From the NCBI GenBank assembly GCA_003550325.1, contig QKWP01000371.1:183648-247647 (forward strand): a stretch of 64,000 nt of DNA, written 5' to 3'. The notes under the pieces were generated by a model, which worked only from the letters and a program-made list of their open reading frames with translations, searched no databases and had not been told where the DNA came from. Positions 46,720 to 58,085 of this stretch are shown in pieces. Positions within the stretch are counted from its first letter, which is position 1, and each line of letters starts with the position of its first letter. The position numbers were made by a program, and so were the translations under genes. The stretch comes from Gigaspora rosea (taxonomy: Eukaryota > Glomeromycota > Glomeromycetes > Diversisporales > Gigasporaceae).

Positions 46720-46991
46720 CAGTGTTGTACATTTTCACTGTCCCAGCCTTTTTTTGCCATGTCCCAACGTCCCAGCATCCCAAGTGTCCCAACTATGTTC
46801 CAAGCCTTAATAATTAATAAATTAATTTAAAAAAATATATAATTATATATTTTTTTAGGTGCTGAACACATTTTTAAAAAAATTTAATTAGATTATCTTA
46901 ATAAAATTTAAGTAATTTCAATTTATAAAATTGTCCCAGAATGTCCCAAAATGTCCCAACGTATGTCCCAACTGTCCCATGTACAACACTG
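46720..46991. mobile_element. 272-bp hAT-type MITE nested in the pogo element
   Basis: Ends CAGTGTTGTACATTTTCACT and the complement TGTACAACACTG, flanked by an exact 8-bp duplication CCTACGAG (46712-46719 and 46992-46999). The interior has many TGTCCCA words, probably subterminal binding repeats. Related to the element at 55785-56063. Confidence 0.9.
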
Positions 46992-47396
46992 CCTACGAGT
47001 ACGACATCTACAAGCAACAACTCCTACGATGGACATCTACAAGCGACGACAAGCGAAAGAAAGATCGGCACACCAAAAAAAATACACCCTACATATATAA
47101 AAAGGTAGATTAATAATAATATAAACGTAATAAAAAAAAAAAAAAACTGATACATATAATATGTGGATCCGTGTAATGTTAAGCGCGAAAAGTTTTTTAT
47201 TGTTATAATAATTCTGATTGGTTTATTTTATTTATATACCTGAACACAGTATCATACCCGGGTCTTCTAAATATTTATTCCTATTTGTATGCCCGGGTCT
47301 TTTACATTTTACCAAAAATTGACCCCATACTATAGACCCGGGTCTAATTCATAGGGGGTCTGATATGTGGGGGGTCGTTTATACGGCAGTTTACGG

Positions 47397-48328
47397 TAGT
47401 TTGTATCTTCAATAAAATTGTTAAGAATATGAATTGGAATATTAGTACTATTGCCAGGAAGTGCAACATAGTTGTGTGGATTAAGGATATTGTAAGAGGA
47501 AAAAACAGAGTTTAGTCGATTAGTAAGAATTTTAGTATATAGTTTTTTAATATGTTCAATAAGGCTAATTGGTCGTGTATTGTGTAAATGTCCGTCAAAG
47601 GTTGGTTTTTTGGAAATAGGAAAAATACGGCTATCTTTCCATTGTTTGGGAATTGAGCCAGATATTAAACACCGGTTTAATAGTGCTATAATAGCAGTAA
47701 TAGTTTGTAAACCTGCATGCTTAAGCATTTCATAGCTAATGCCAGAAGGACCACATGCTTTGTTGTTAAAGAAATTGTTGATAGTATTGATAGTTTCTTC
47801 TAGAGTAATTGGTACTAAAATAGGGTTGTACCATTCAGATATAATATTGGGTTTGGGTGAGTATTCTGATTGCCAATCAGAAGAGTAGATATGTTGATTA
47901 TAGGTATAGTTAGTAGTCCATTAGCAAAAATGTAATTGGATGTAATCTTTAATTTCTGTAGGGTCTGTAAGAATATCTGGTTGAGTTTTTATATTATTAA
48001 AATAAACAGGATCAGTGTAATGGTTAAGAATGCTATTAATCATTTTAGTTGGATGAGTAAGTAGTTTTTCATATCTGGTATTGATAGCTGTTTTAATGTG
48101 ATATCTAAAATAATAGGAATTTTCCAAATTTCTAGCATTGTATAGTATTTTCCAGTATGTTTTAGTTTGAAGTAGCCAATTAGATAGATCTGATTGGCAA
48201 GAAGGTGGAGACGGAATAAAAAATTGATACTTAGAGTTAATATTTTGAATATAAGCAAAGACTGTAGTAGGTATAGGTTGGTTGTGTAATAGTGTTTTAT
48301 AATAATTGTAAATAATTGTAAATAACAT
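47397..48328 (-). mobile_element. LINE, 5' part: RT N-terminal region
   Basis: The minus-strand 135-codon segment at 48328-47921 is the connector upstream of the RT. Then comes the RT0/1 region, KACGPSGISYEMLKHAG near 47760-47710, and NTRPISLIEHIKKLYTKIL followed by TNRL near 47580-47515. It ends at the pogo insertion point after NNFIEDTN. No AP-endonuclease domain is visible above 48328, so the LINE appears 5'-truncated or its 5' part has decayed. It is continuous with the 3' part at 41962 once the insertion is discounted; a stop also lies close to the junction. Confidence 0.88.
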
Positions 48329-48825
48329 ATTTAAATAACAAAAATTTTTATACTTACAATTAATGCAAATAAAGTGAATTAATCAATATATAATTGCAGA
48401 CTAAAATGAAATTAAATAGTAAATTCTCATAAATAAATTCTTTTAAACATAAATTATATAAAGAGTTTTATTTTTTAGTACACTTGTACTGTAGTGCACT
48501 CCTTGGTATATGATCAAACATTATAGCAATATTACATTATTTATTAATTTATATTAAAAATTTTAATAAGATTAAATTGTTGTATAAAAACCATTTATTT
48601 AAATGTTACGTTTCTAACTATTCTATTGGCTATATATAAAAATACATTCTTTTATTAGCTATGTGCAACTATATATTCTCTATTAACAACTTTATTATAG
48701 ACAATACAACTTGTATTGCTTTGCTTATGCTCAGCAATACAGGCAGGGCTCACTTCGCTACTTCTGTAGTTGTTTTATTATGGCTAACACCTTCACTTTG
48801 CTCCCTTTTCTAAATATTCAATACA
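48329..48825. other. AT-rich intergenic DNA
   Basis: No gene is recognised. A slightly GC-richer patch at 48700-48800 contains two copies of the word GCAATAC(A). Confidence 0.35.
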
Positions 48826-48833
48826 ACCACAAC

Positions 48834-49133
48834 AGGACCCCGGACATCTCTCATATAGGTCATAACTGGATTTTGGCCAATTTTGACCTAATTTGCTGAA
48901 AACAACAAAATCTATTTATTTAAATAACTTTTGATCCAGTAATCAGAATTGAATGAACTTTTTTTTTTGTTAGATGCGCCTCACTGAGAGCTTTATTTTA
49001 AAAAAAAGTTTATTCAAATTGGACTACTGGATGCCAAGATAATTGCCAAAAACTAATTTTTTGCTTTTCAAATTTTGGGGGTTTTTGCTGAAATGCGTAA
49101 CGTATGACCTCTGTACTACATGTCCGGGGTCCT
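48834..49133. mobile_element. 300-bp hAT-type MITE with exact 8-bp TSD
   Basis: Ends AGGACCCCGGACAT and the complement ATGTCCGGGGTCCT, flanked by ACCACAAC at 48826-48833 and 49134-49141. A second inverted pair (CATATAGGTCATAAC versus TACGTATGACCTCTG) lies just inside. Noncoding. Confidence 0.88.
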
Positions 49134-49141
49134 ACCACAAC

Positions 49142-50640
49142 TATTTATTTTAATCTACTCCAATTTACTCTTCAACAAAGTTTCATATTTACAAATATAA
49201 TGAAATACAAGATTTCTCCAACAATGATAATAGCAAATACCAATAATGAAGTTATTTTATCTCTAATAATAATAGTGGTAATAATGAAATACTATTAACA
49301 AAGATGATACCAAAAGTAACAAATCATGAAAAAATTGCAACTGCAAAATTCCAAAAAAGATGCTCTTAGCAATATTTAAAAAACAATAAAGACATTAGTA
49401 TATAGTATATTAACAACTAAACAAAAACAATATACTTTCTGAAAAAAGCTCAGAGAAGCCTTTTATGGCACTTTGAAAAAAAGAAAGTATTAATAACATG
49501 TTTACAAATCAGATCTCAAATAAGCATAACAAATCTACAGACAAATCCAAGGAACCGAGGAAACAGAAATCCATTTGGCAAGACCTGAGTAAGGAGGTAG
49601 CAAACATCGGAGAAGTTTTTATAGTGCAGATCCTCACAGATTTTTAAAAAAAACAATTATCAAAAATTAATGCAAATCTGTGACCCTGCTGGTGATCATT
49701 GAAGAAATTTTTTTTATTTTCTGTACAAATTTAATTTTCTGTGCAAATCTTTCTGCGCAGATTGTAAAAATAAAAAAATTAACAAAAAGCGAATAATAAA
49801 AAATTACTATATGTATGCTCATCTAAATATTAAATGCTAGCTAAATATTCATATATTAATAAAAGAATACATTCGAATATTCATATATTTTAATAATATA
49901 ATTTATTACAAAAACATAATACTGTATTAGTCAATTATAAATTTCACAAAAAAAAATAAAAAATAATGTATTTTTATTAAAAAAAAAAAAAACACACACA
50001 AACTATATTGCAAGAAATACCACAAAAACGCTTTAAAGACACTATACAAACACTATAAAGACACCACAAAAACACCACATAAATGCAGTAAAGACACCAC
50101 TGCACACCACACACAAATGCCATAGAAACATCGTCCTTTTACCTAAACATCTAATATAATCTAACCACTAACTTTACTATCTACTAACCACTAACTTTCC
50201 TATTTACTAAATCCCAACAATACCATAAAAATCAAAGACCAACACGATAACCTAACCCACAGCACGACAAATGAAACAACAACAAACCAAATGTCAAATG
50301 AAATGAAGAACAAAACGACGAACAAAATGATGAATGAAATAACAATGAAAAATGAACGAAATGACGAAAAAAGTTATCACAAACTTGGTACCAACGATGA
50401 ACGTATCCAGTAACATACCAAAAAAGTAAATCTAAAAAGAATTAGTACTGCATAATAAACGCTAAAGCAAAAAAAAATAGAACCTGATACTTCGCTGTAC
50501 GAATTATACCAATCTACCGACGAAAAAGCTCCAAGTAACGCGCTGATAGCAAAAGAAACTCCAAACTAGATGATACCAGGAAAACCGCCTGCAACGAAAG
50601 AACAGCTTGCCTTAAGTTGCAATCCTTTAATTCCCAAGGG
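49142..50640. other. AT-rich intergenic DNA, purine-rich plus strand
   Basis: Short degenerate repeats are present: CACAAAAACACCACA and ACACCAC words at 50030-50110, and AAATGACGAA/AAATGAACG words at 50265-50370. There is no gene, TIR element or RNA gene. Confidence 0.4.
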
Positions 50641-50955
50641 TAGCAAAGGTAAATCTTAAATACCGAAATGGATGAAACTAAAACTAACGACAAATATATT
50701 AAACATTAGCACTAAGGTATATACAGAAAATAAAAAAAACAGAAACAAAAAAAAAACCCCTCCGAAAACTTATCTATTTATATTCTCACCGGTAAAAATC
50801 TTAAATCTTGAATACCGAAATAGACGAAACTAAAACTAACGACAAATATATTAAACGTTAGTACTAAGAAAAAAAGAAACAGAACAAAAAAAACCCCCAA
50901 ATATTTATCTATTTATATCCAGTAGATCATCATCGGTAAAAATCTTAAAAATCTT
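50641..50955 (+). repeat. Two-copy tandem repeat of about 155 bp
   Basis: AAATCTTAAATACCGAAATG through AAACTAAAACTAACGACAAA, TATATTAAAC and a poly-A/CCCC stretch to TTATCTATTTATAT, is repeated once with several substitutions and a small deletion (first copy 50651-50795, second copy 50808-50935). Confidence 0.75.
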
Positions 50956-51159
50956 TTAAAAATAAATTATTATTAAAATAATAAATTAATAATAATTATT
51001 AATAAAATAAAAATAAATATTAAAAAAAAAGACAAAAAATAAAAAATTTAAAATTTAAAATAAATAAAAAAAAATTAATCAATAATAAAAAAAATACGAA
51101 ATATAGAAAAAATTTAAAAAAATTAAAAAAAAGAGATAAATTAAAAAAAAAGAAAATTA

Positions 51160-52513
51160 CTACAAATCACCACTGGTGATCATCACTAGTGATCTACAAT
51201 GCATAAAACAAAATAAACAAAACAAACTAAATAAAAATTAAATCTCTTTAATATCAGGGTAAGGGTAAGAACTGGGATGGGGCAGGGGTAGAGATGGGCA
51301 AAATGCAGCATTTTAAAAAATTTTATGCAAATGTGGCATTTATGCAAGCATTAATGCAACATGCATCTATACAAAAAATTTTTTTTTATTATTTAAATTT
51401 TAATTATGTTTGTTGAATATATTTTTTTAAAAAATTTTAATTAGTCAATTAATAAAAAGTTTTCCAATACTTATGAAAATTTTGTGGTAAGTGTATTTTG
51501 ATCTGCTGAATAAGTTTACTTAAGCGATTTAATCGATTTGCTTGGTAAAATTTAGACTTACCTATGTAGTGACTTTTGTCGATTGTGGGGCGAATATATT
51601 TTTTTAAAAAATTTTAATTTTTCTGTCGAATGTAAAAATCAAAAGTCAATTAATAAAAAATTCTCCAATACTTATAAAAATTTTATAGTAAGTGTATTTT
51701 GACCTGCTGAATAAGTTTACTTAAGTGATTTTAATCAATTTACTTAGTAAAATTTAGACTTTACTATGTAGTAACTTTTGTTGATTATGGGTGGCTTATT
51801 TTCAGATCAAAGATGTTTTTGAGTTTTTTTAAATATTATATAATTTGATTGGTCAATAGTCCTATTACTAGGGGAGTCAGGACCTATGTAAACTCTAATC
51901 ACATAATTTACTGCACTTCCCTAATTAGTAAAATTTTGTTAATCATAAGAGTTTATAGAATTTTATCAATAAAATTCCATAAACTCTTATTATTCAAAAA
52001 TTTTACTAATTAATTCTAACTTAATGCACTAAGTAAACATGTTTAGCGCCTAAAAATATATTAAATCAGCAGAATTGTTTTTATTTTACTTAACATTTGG
52101 AAAAAAGATGCTTAAATTTGAATTTTTTGATGAAGCATTAGCCTTAGATTAGTTTTTATCTTAAGTGCACTTTATATATTATTTGTTAGATGCAATTTGT
52201 TATAGGCAAAATGCAGCATTTTAAAAAATTTCATACAGCATGCAACATTCATGCAATATGCATGCAGCCATGCAATAATGCGAAAGTGCCCATCTCTAGG
52301 CAGGGGTATAGTTTATACCAAAATTTTATGAGAAATTTTTTTTTTGCATGAAAAAGTAGTTTCATAGGCAAAATTTTAGATTAGAAGCAATTTTAGGAAT
52401 TTTTTAAAATTTTTTGGGTTTGTTACACAAAAATTGATCTACATGTTACACCTGATCCTGAATTTTAATTGGTAAATTGAATACCGGTGATGATCACCAG
52501 TGGTGATAAATAG
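51160..52513. mobile_element. MITE with CACCACTGGTGATCATCAC termini, carrying a nested hAT element
   Basis: The left end is CTACAAATCACCACTGGTGA continuing TCATCACTAGTGATC. The right end (52485-52513) is the complement of CTATTTATCACCACTGGTGA with TCATCACCGGT. Near the right end is GTTACACCTGATCCTGAATT then TTAATTGGT, as in the elements at 18319-18666 and 33184-33535. Without the nested element it would be about 340 bp, the same size as its relative at 33184-33535. TA precedes the left end, but the right flank is CA, so the TSD is imperfect. Confidence 0.75.
51289..52298. mobile_element. 1.0-kb hAT-type element nested inside the previous MITE, exact 8-bp TSD
   Basis: TIR TAGAGATGGGCA on the left with complement TGCCCATCTCTA on the right; exact duplication GGCAGGGG at 51281-51288 and 52299-52306. 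Subterminal TGCAT/ATGCA repeats occur at both ends. Inside are a ~190-bp tandem duplication (about 51400-51590 and 51595-51790, around TAAGTGTATTTTGAYCTGCT) and an AT-rich foldback at 51929-52016. There is no transposase. Confidence 0.9.
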
Positions 52514-53060
52514 CAAACTTCAAAAAAAAAATTTAAAAACGTTAAAATAATTAAAAAATAAAATAATTAAAAAAACCCCCGTTAAAATAAATAAAAAATA
52601 AAATAATTTAAAAAAACGTTAAAATAATTAATTAAAAAATAATATAATTAAAAAAAAATCAAAAAATAATCAAAAAATAAAAAAAAATAAAAAAAAACGT
52701 TAAAATAAATAAAAAATAAAAAATAAAATAATTAAAAAAAAAGATACAAAAAAATAAATAAAATAATAAAAAAAATGTTAAAATATAAAAAAGGTTATAA
52801 TAATAATAATAATAATAAATAATTTAAAATAGATGCATTAAATAAAAAAAAAATTTAATAAAAAAACGATTTAAAAAAAATTTAAATAAATAAAAAAAAA
52901 CCGGTTTAAATAAAACAATAAAAATAAAAAAACGATTTTTTAAAAAAAATATACATAATAAAAAAAAGATAAAAACAAAAATTAAACGAATAAAAAAAAA
53001 AACTGATAATAAAAAAGTAAAAAAAGTAAATAAAAAAAACGTGTTTGCTTTATTTATTTA
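52514..53060. repeat. A-rich low-complexity tract
   Basis: About 550 bp of AAAATAATTAAAAAA and AAAAACGTTAAAATAA-like words, including an (ATA)n/(TAA)n stretch at 52797-52825. The same character is seen at 50950-51150 on the other side of the nested elements, so the MITE probably inserted within this tract. Confidence 0.7.
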
Positions 53061-53390
53061 TTGTTTCCTGTATATATATTCAATATAATGTCAGCCTTAC
53101 TATGAGAATATCCGGAAATTTACTTTTATTCCCACCATTGCATATATGCGTTAGAGGAGCTATTTTGTTTTTATTCGAATTTTAAAAAGTTTGCAAATAA
53201 AATTTTTTATAAATTTTTGCTATTAAAAAAAAAAAGAATAAAAAAAAACGTGCTTATTTATTTATTTATTGGTTTGTTTTGTTTATTGTTTTTCTCATGT
53301 TCTTACCAGCAGGTAAGTATCATAGTTATAATTTTGAAGATTATCGCAGATTATAATAGACTGCGCCTATTATAATCTGCGAAGATTATA
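53061..53390. other. AT-rich intergenic DNA
   Basis: An inverted word pair TTATAATCTGCG/CGCAGATTATAA occurs at 53340-53385. Otherwise no gene or element is recognised. Confidence 0.4.
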
Positions 53391-53835
53391 CTTTTTAAAA
53401 ATTTGCACAGATTTTTTGGCAAAAAATCTGTGAAGAACTGCAAAAATCTAAATTTTAAAAATCTTTGCAATTTTTTAAACAAGATTCTGCACTTATTTGA
53501 TAAATTTGAAGATCATTACAAGATTATTAATTCCTGATTCTATTATACTTTTTAAATATTTTCACAGATTTTGGCGCGAAGAACTACAAAAATCTAAATT
53601 TTGATGATCTTTGCAATTTTTTAAACAAAATTCTGCACTTACAGTTAAACCCCGCAATAGTCACATTCGCATTAGTCACAATTTCGCTATAGTCACCTTA
53701 ATTTTCCTATATATAATTTTAGCTCACTTTAGTCACAATTTCGCAATAGGCACATAAAAAGTCCAATTTTGGGACGTGACTATTGCGGGGTTTGACTGTA
53801 TTTGATAAATTTGAATATTACTGCAGATTATTAAT
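53391..53835. repeat. Direct repeat pair, one copy containing a MITE
   Basis: Copy 1 (53391-53530) and copy 2 (53545-53835) share AAATCTAAATTTT-ATCTTTGCAATTTTTTAAAC, ATTCTGCACTTA, TTTGATAAATTTGAA and AGATTATTAAT. Copy 2 is interrupted between CTGCACTTA and TTTGATAAA by the element at 53642-53798. Confidence 0.85.
53642..53798. mobile_element. 157-bp pogo/Tigger-like MITE with demonstrable empty site
   Basis: Ends CAGTTAAACCCCGCAATAGT with CAC, and the complement GTGACTATTGCGGGGTTTGA with CTG. The CAGTTAAACC start is typical of pogo/Tigger elements. TA is present on both sides (53640-53641 and 53799-53800), while the paralogous copy at 53487-53510 has a single TA at the same position. Inside, TAGTCAC words recur. 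Confidence 0.92.
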
Positions 53836-53859
53836 GTTTTATTTTCCGATGAAGATTTT

Positions 53860-54570
53860 TGATAGTGCTACCAAAACTGGAATATTGGACCGGAGCCGAA
53901 GAACTGGACGTCGACATTAAAGACAAGGTCTACCAACCTGGTCGCCAGATCAGGTACTGGAGAAAAAGGACCTATGTTATAAAAGTAGGTACCAGAAGGA
54001 AAAAATCCATAATGGCATCTAATACCAGGTAGATCAACTCTTCTGGGCCAACTGGATTGGAAGTCTGGGAAAATGGTAAAAGACCGGTAGGAAAGTAATA
54101 GTGGGTACTGGGGTTGGAGCAAACCTTATAAGGGCAGAAGTAGGTAATAGTAGCGGTTGCAGGGTATCCTCTGACTGCAAGTTGTTCGCCTCAATGAATG
54201 CATAAATTACTGAAGAGTAGGTGAATACCTAGTGGGACAGATACTGCTCTACCAAGTTTCCTGTTGAGGATAAGCCAGATTGTACCTTCGGGTATAAGAA
54301 GGAGTCCTAAAGGATCTTACGAAAAGAGACCCAAGTGGCTGGACTAACCGTATAGGTAATGCAGATATCTGGTGAATTGGTTGAAAGTCTAGATGAGAAA
54401 CTAAAGATCAGAGAGTTTAAATAGGCAATTCCCGTAGTTGGGTTGCAGGTATGGCATCTAGTGTAAAACCTTCGGGTGGACCACTTAAATTAGACACCAA
54501 AAGTGTACGTATAGCTAGTTGTACTCTCATCCATGTAGAATCCAGATACATAAACCAAATAAAGTATATG
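53860..54570 (-). repeat. Dispersed repeat family B, copy 2 (inverted)
   Basis: Reverse complement of the unit at 9650-10760, in the same order of blocks and likewise less AT-rich than its surroundings. It is bounded by an A-rich tract at 54590-54650, mirroring the T-rich tract beside copy 1. The 84-codon minus ORF at 53868-54122 is not conserved in copy 1, so no protein is called. Confidence 0.6.
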
Positions 54571-55784
54571 CCCCAAAATAGCACTTTGAAATCAAAAAAA
54601 AAAAATAAGCAAAACAAATCTAGAAAAAAAAAGAAAAAAATCTTAGCAACATTTTAACAAGCTAGAAACAAAGCTGAAAAAAAAAATAAATTTGAAATCT
54701 TATATTCACAAAAATCATGAACATACACCCATAGTTTTTAAATAAATCTACAGGCAAAGAAAACTCCAATAATATTCTAGTAAAAAGAAAAAGTGTTGAT
54801 AACATGATTAAAGTCAAAAAACAAAATAATAATTGAATGAAATTATATGTTTTAGCCAAAAAAATAGCACTAACCTAACAAATTCCTGATTCTAATTTCT
54901 AACCCAAGCTTTAACTACCGCCAACCTTCTAAAATTGTTATATAGTAACATGCCAAGCAGAAAACAAAATATATACTGAAAATGGCTTTACCAACTAGGA
55001 GCGACATTACCTAGTAGCAATGTTTGGGCTAATAACAATAGCGATATCCAATTCATTCAAATACAACATGAAACCAAAATGATAGAACAACGGTAACAGT
55101 AACAATAATGATACCAAATCTAAACAACAGTTATGATAACGATGACGACAATCTATCTAAAAGTTACAAAAAAAAAAAAGAAAAAAATATTATTAAACAT
55201 ATTAAAAGCTGAAAAGTCAAGAAAAAACTCAACTGATTAAATTAGTTGATAATCACTATTTATACCCATAATCAGAGATGCATTACAGTGCATGGTGCAC
55301 CAAATATAATTTTCTTATATAAAATTAAATAATAATATTCATAACTTGAATAGCTTATTTAAATGCATATTATCAAGAAGTATTATTATAATTTAATAAG
55401 CTTCTATATGACCTGTTAACCCAGATTATAACTTGGATCAATATCTGATCTGTTCAAACCACTATTATTTGACCTGAATTGGGTCTTTAGACATAGCATC
55501 CAATTATACACAAATCTTAAATAATATACCAATTGGGCTATTTACTAAAATAATCCAGGTTATTTCCAAATAACCTAAATCATTTGGTCATAAGTTATTT
55601 TCAAATGATCTGGAAATTAAATAACTGTAATGACTAGTCATTATAAGGTTATTTCAAGTCATTTGTAGAATAAGCAAATAACCAGGTTATTTACTATTTT
55701 TGTATTTTGATATAATATAACACAAGCAAAAGATCAAAACAAAACATTTGCTAGGCCTTCACATAGGCCAGGGCTATCTACAGG
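54571..55784. other. AT-rich intergenic DNA with a possible foldback
   Basis: At 55540-55700, AAATAATCCAGGTTATTT and AAATAACCAGGTTATTT lie in a loosely inverted arrangement with many ATAACC/GGTTAT words, perhaps a degraded MITE. The remainder shows no gene or RNA. Confidence 0.35.
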
Positions 55785-56063
55785 CAGTGTTGTTATAGGA
55801 TAGCTCTGGACAATTTGTAAACAATTGTGAACAATTGTGAACAAAAAATTAATCTAAATTACTTAAAATTTTATTAAGATAACCTATTTTTTTCTTTTTA
55901 GAAAAATATTCAGAACTATAAAAAATATATAATCATATCTTTTTTAAACTAGTTTATTAAATCTTAAAGTCAAAATATTCTTTGAACAGTTGTGGACACT
56001 ATGGACATTTAGACGTGAATATGAGTAAAAAAAGTCTTGGACATAGTAAACATGACAACACTG
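55785..56063. mobile_element. 279-bp hAT-type MITE, degraded TSD
   Basis: Ends CAGTGTTGTTATAGGATAGC and the complement ATGACAACACTG, the same family as 46720-46991. Flanks TCTACAGG and CCCACAGG match at 6 of 8 positions, consistent with an older insertion. Inner GTGAACAATTGTGAACAA repeats are present. Confidence 0.8.
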
Positions 56064-56944
56064 CCCACAGGTACCTAGAGTAGTACCACTAGGACTGGAC
56101 CTGAGTATCAAATTACAAGCTCTAGGACAGGGTAGGACTAAGAATCGTAGACCCTTTATTATATGAATAGGGCTTGGGTACCAGTACTACTCTGCTCAGA
56201 ATAGCCCGTTCTACATGTACATGACTATCTACCAATTAAAACTTATATTGATTGATAATTTTTTTTTTGATATATACACAATATGAATAGGTTAGCTCTT
56301 TATTTTTCTTTAATTTTATTTCTATATATATATTTAATTTGGTTATTAAATATTGTTGATCGATTTTGAAATTGTAATTAATGTGAAAAAATAGTATAAA
56401 TGTTTTTTTTTTATAACTTCAAAAATTCATAAAAACTATTGTTGAATAAAGTCATCAGCAAAAAAAAATATGCGTAAACCTCCGCAAGTTTTTACGTGAG
56501 TATAAACTTGCGAAAATCTTATAATTAGTTCAGAGTAATACGTAGGGGTAATAATTACGTAAGTTTACGCTATAGTACATTTTGAATTATATATCGGTAT
56601 CTTATGTAAGTTATTGCCGTAATATTTCAAAAATCTTATGATACTATGCAAAATTTTACAAAATAGATCAAATAAAAAAAATGACCCTTTGGGGGGTTGC
56701 AGGATCGCAGGAGTAATATTTTCGCATATTTTGTGATGTTTTCGCATTGTTTCGCAATATTTGGCAAATTTTTGCAAATTTTCAAAATTTTTTAAAAAAT
56801 AAATAAACGATATACATATTCACATAATCATACTTTTTTACAGGTTTTCGCTTTATTTCGCAAGGTTTCGCAATTTATTATAAAATTTTACATTTTTTAT
56901 TTATTATTATTTTTTTATTTATTATTATTATTATTTTTTTTTTT
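56064..56944. other. Intergenic DNA with TTCGCA-word clusters
   Basis: At 56700-56880 there are many TTTCGCA / TTTTGCAAA words (TTTTCGCATTGTTTCGCAAT, TTTCGCTTTATTTCGCAAGG), and at 56470-56580 GTAAACTTGCG / CGTAAGTTTACGC inverted words. This could be a decayed hAT-like element. No gene is seen. Confidence 0.4.
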
Positions 56945-58085
56945 AACTCTTTGACAGTCTCGTCGGTACTTTTATTAGATATTAGATTATAATATAACTA
57001 AACTATGTTAATTACTTATTATCAATACTCTATATATAGCAGGTCCGGCATCACTTGAATACTTCTAGAGCACTTTAGTGCAACCTATCACACTGCCTTA
57101 CTGATAAGACAGACAATTTTGTCAGCCCCATCAAAGAGCGACATAGGATTTCTCTTCAAATCCCTCTCATCTAGCGTCAATGGTGAGGATAACCAAACCA
57201 TACAAGAAGAACATTGTAGCTAAGAAAATAAAAGGGTAATAAACAAAAAAGAAGGAAATACCACAAACCCTAAACGATATACCAAAAAACAAACAAAATA
57301 AAATGACTACAAGATGAAAGAAACGAAGAAAAATTCTATCACTAATAATGGAAAGCTAACAAAATAAAAACAAACAATAAAAAGAAAAAGAAAAAAGAAA
57401 CAAAAAAGAAAACAGAAATAGAAGTAAACCTAAATCTGAAATTAATGATAAAAATTATATAATACTGCGCAAGGAAACGCCTCACCAAAATATTATATGT
57501 ACATAAAAAAGAAACCTAAAAGAACATTCTGGAATTTAATCTCCATAAATCTGCCTACTCTATTGCGTCATATCCCATTACACGACCATTCCTGTTTATC
57601 CACCTGCATTCCTTCTTCCCGATTAGGATAGGAACAACAATGCTGATCTTTTGGAGAGGGTACGCCGAATTTCCTACTTTTCGTCAAAAATTCCAGCAAA
57701 ACTGACTTCCAGCGAGAATATGATAGTGGGTATATGGTTAAATAAATTCTTGTAACCAAAAACCTTAAAGAGAGTGATGAAAAACTCATTTTTCTTAGTT
57801 CACTGCCTAGCCAAGCTATAATCACCTTCGTCAACGAAAGTTTTCTTTTTTAACTTCCACCAGAATTTCTTGTACCAAGGGCACCCACTGCCAGTTATCT
57901 TGCACAACCAACGCTTTTGGCTTGTGTGCCGAATATATAAAAGAGTCCCCAACGACACAAGGAAGGTTAACCTTTATAAAAACCAGTATTACTAGCTACT
58001 TCGTCTTTTACTAATGAAAATTTTTTTGCTTTTTTTTTGTTCGGAATTTTGTACAAGTGATCGACGGGAAGAGTTTGTTGATGTT
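56945..58085 (+). repeat. Dispersed repeat family A, plus copy 4
   Basis: Near-identical counterpart of 37225-38360 over about 1.1 kb, starting AACTCTTTGACAGTCTCGTC and ending GTACAAGTGATCGACGGGAA. Small differences include CTTCTAGAGCACTTTAGTGC versus CTTCAAGAGCACCTTAGTGC and indels in A tracts. Confidence 0.85.

Larger units (their letters stand above)
41965..47396 (+). mobile_element. 5.4-kb pogo-type DNA transposon inserted in the LINE
   Basis: Ends are exact inverted repeats: CCGTAAACTGCCGTATAAAC continuing GACCC on the left, and its complement at 47372-47396. TA flanks both sides (41963-41964 and 47397-47398). Subterminal regions carry several GACCCGGGTCT palindromes. It interrupts the LINE reverse transcriptase between the RPISL region and motif A. 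It carries a CENP-B/pogo-like transposase (43737-45553), a captured striatin-like gene fragment (46190-46615) and a nested hAT MITE (46720-46991). The transposase and TA duplication agree with the Tc1/mariner superfamily. Confidence 0.93.

Noticed and set aside
37225-58085. LTR retrotransposon bounded by the two near-identical family-A copies as direct LTRs
   Set aside because: The copies are in the same orientation, but the 18.6 kb between them holds unrelated LINE, pogo and MITE elements and no gag-pol genes, and further copies occur outside.
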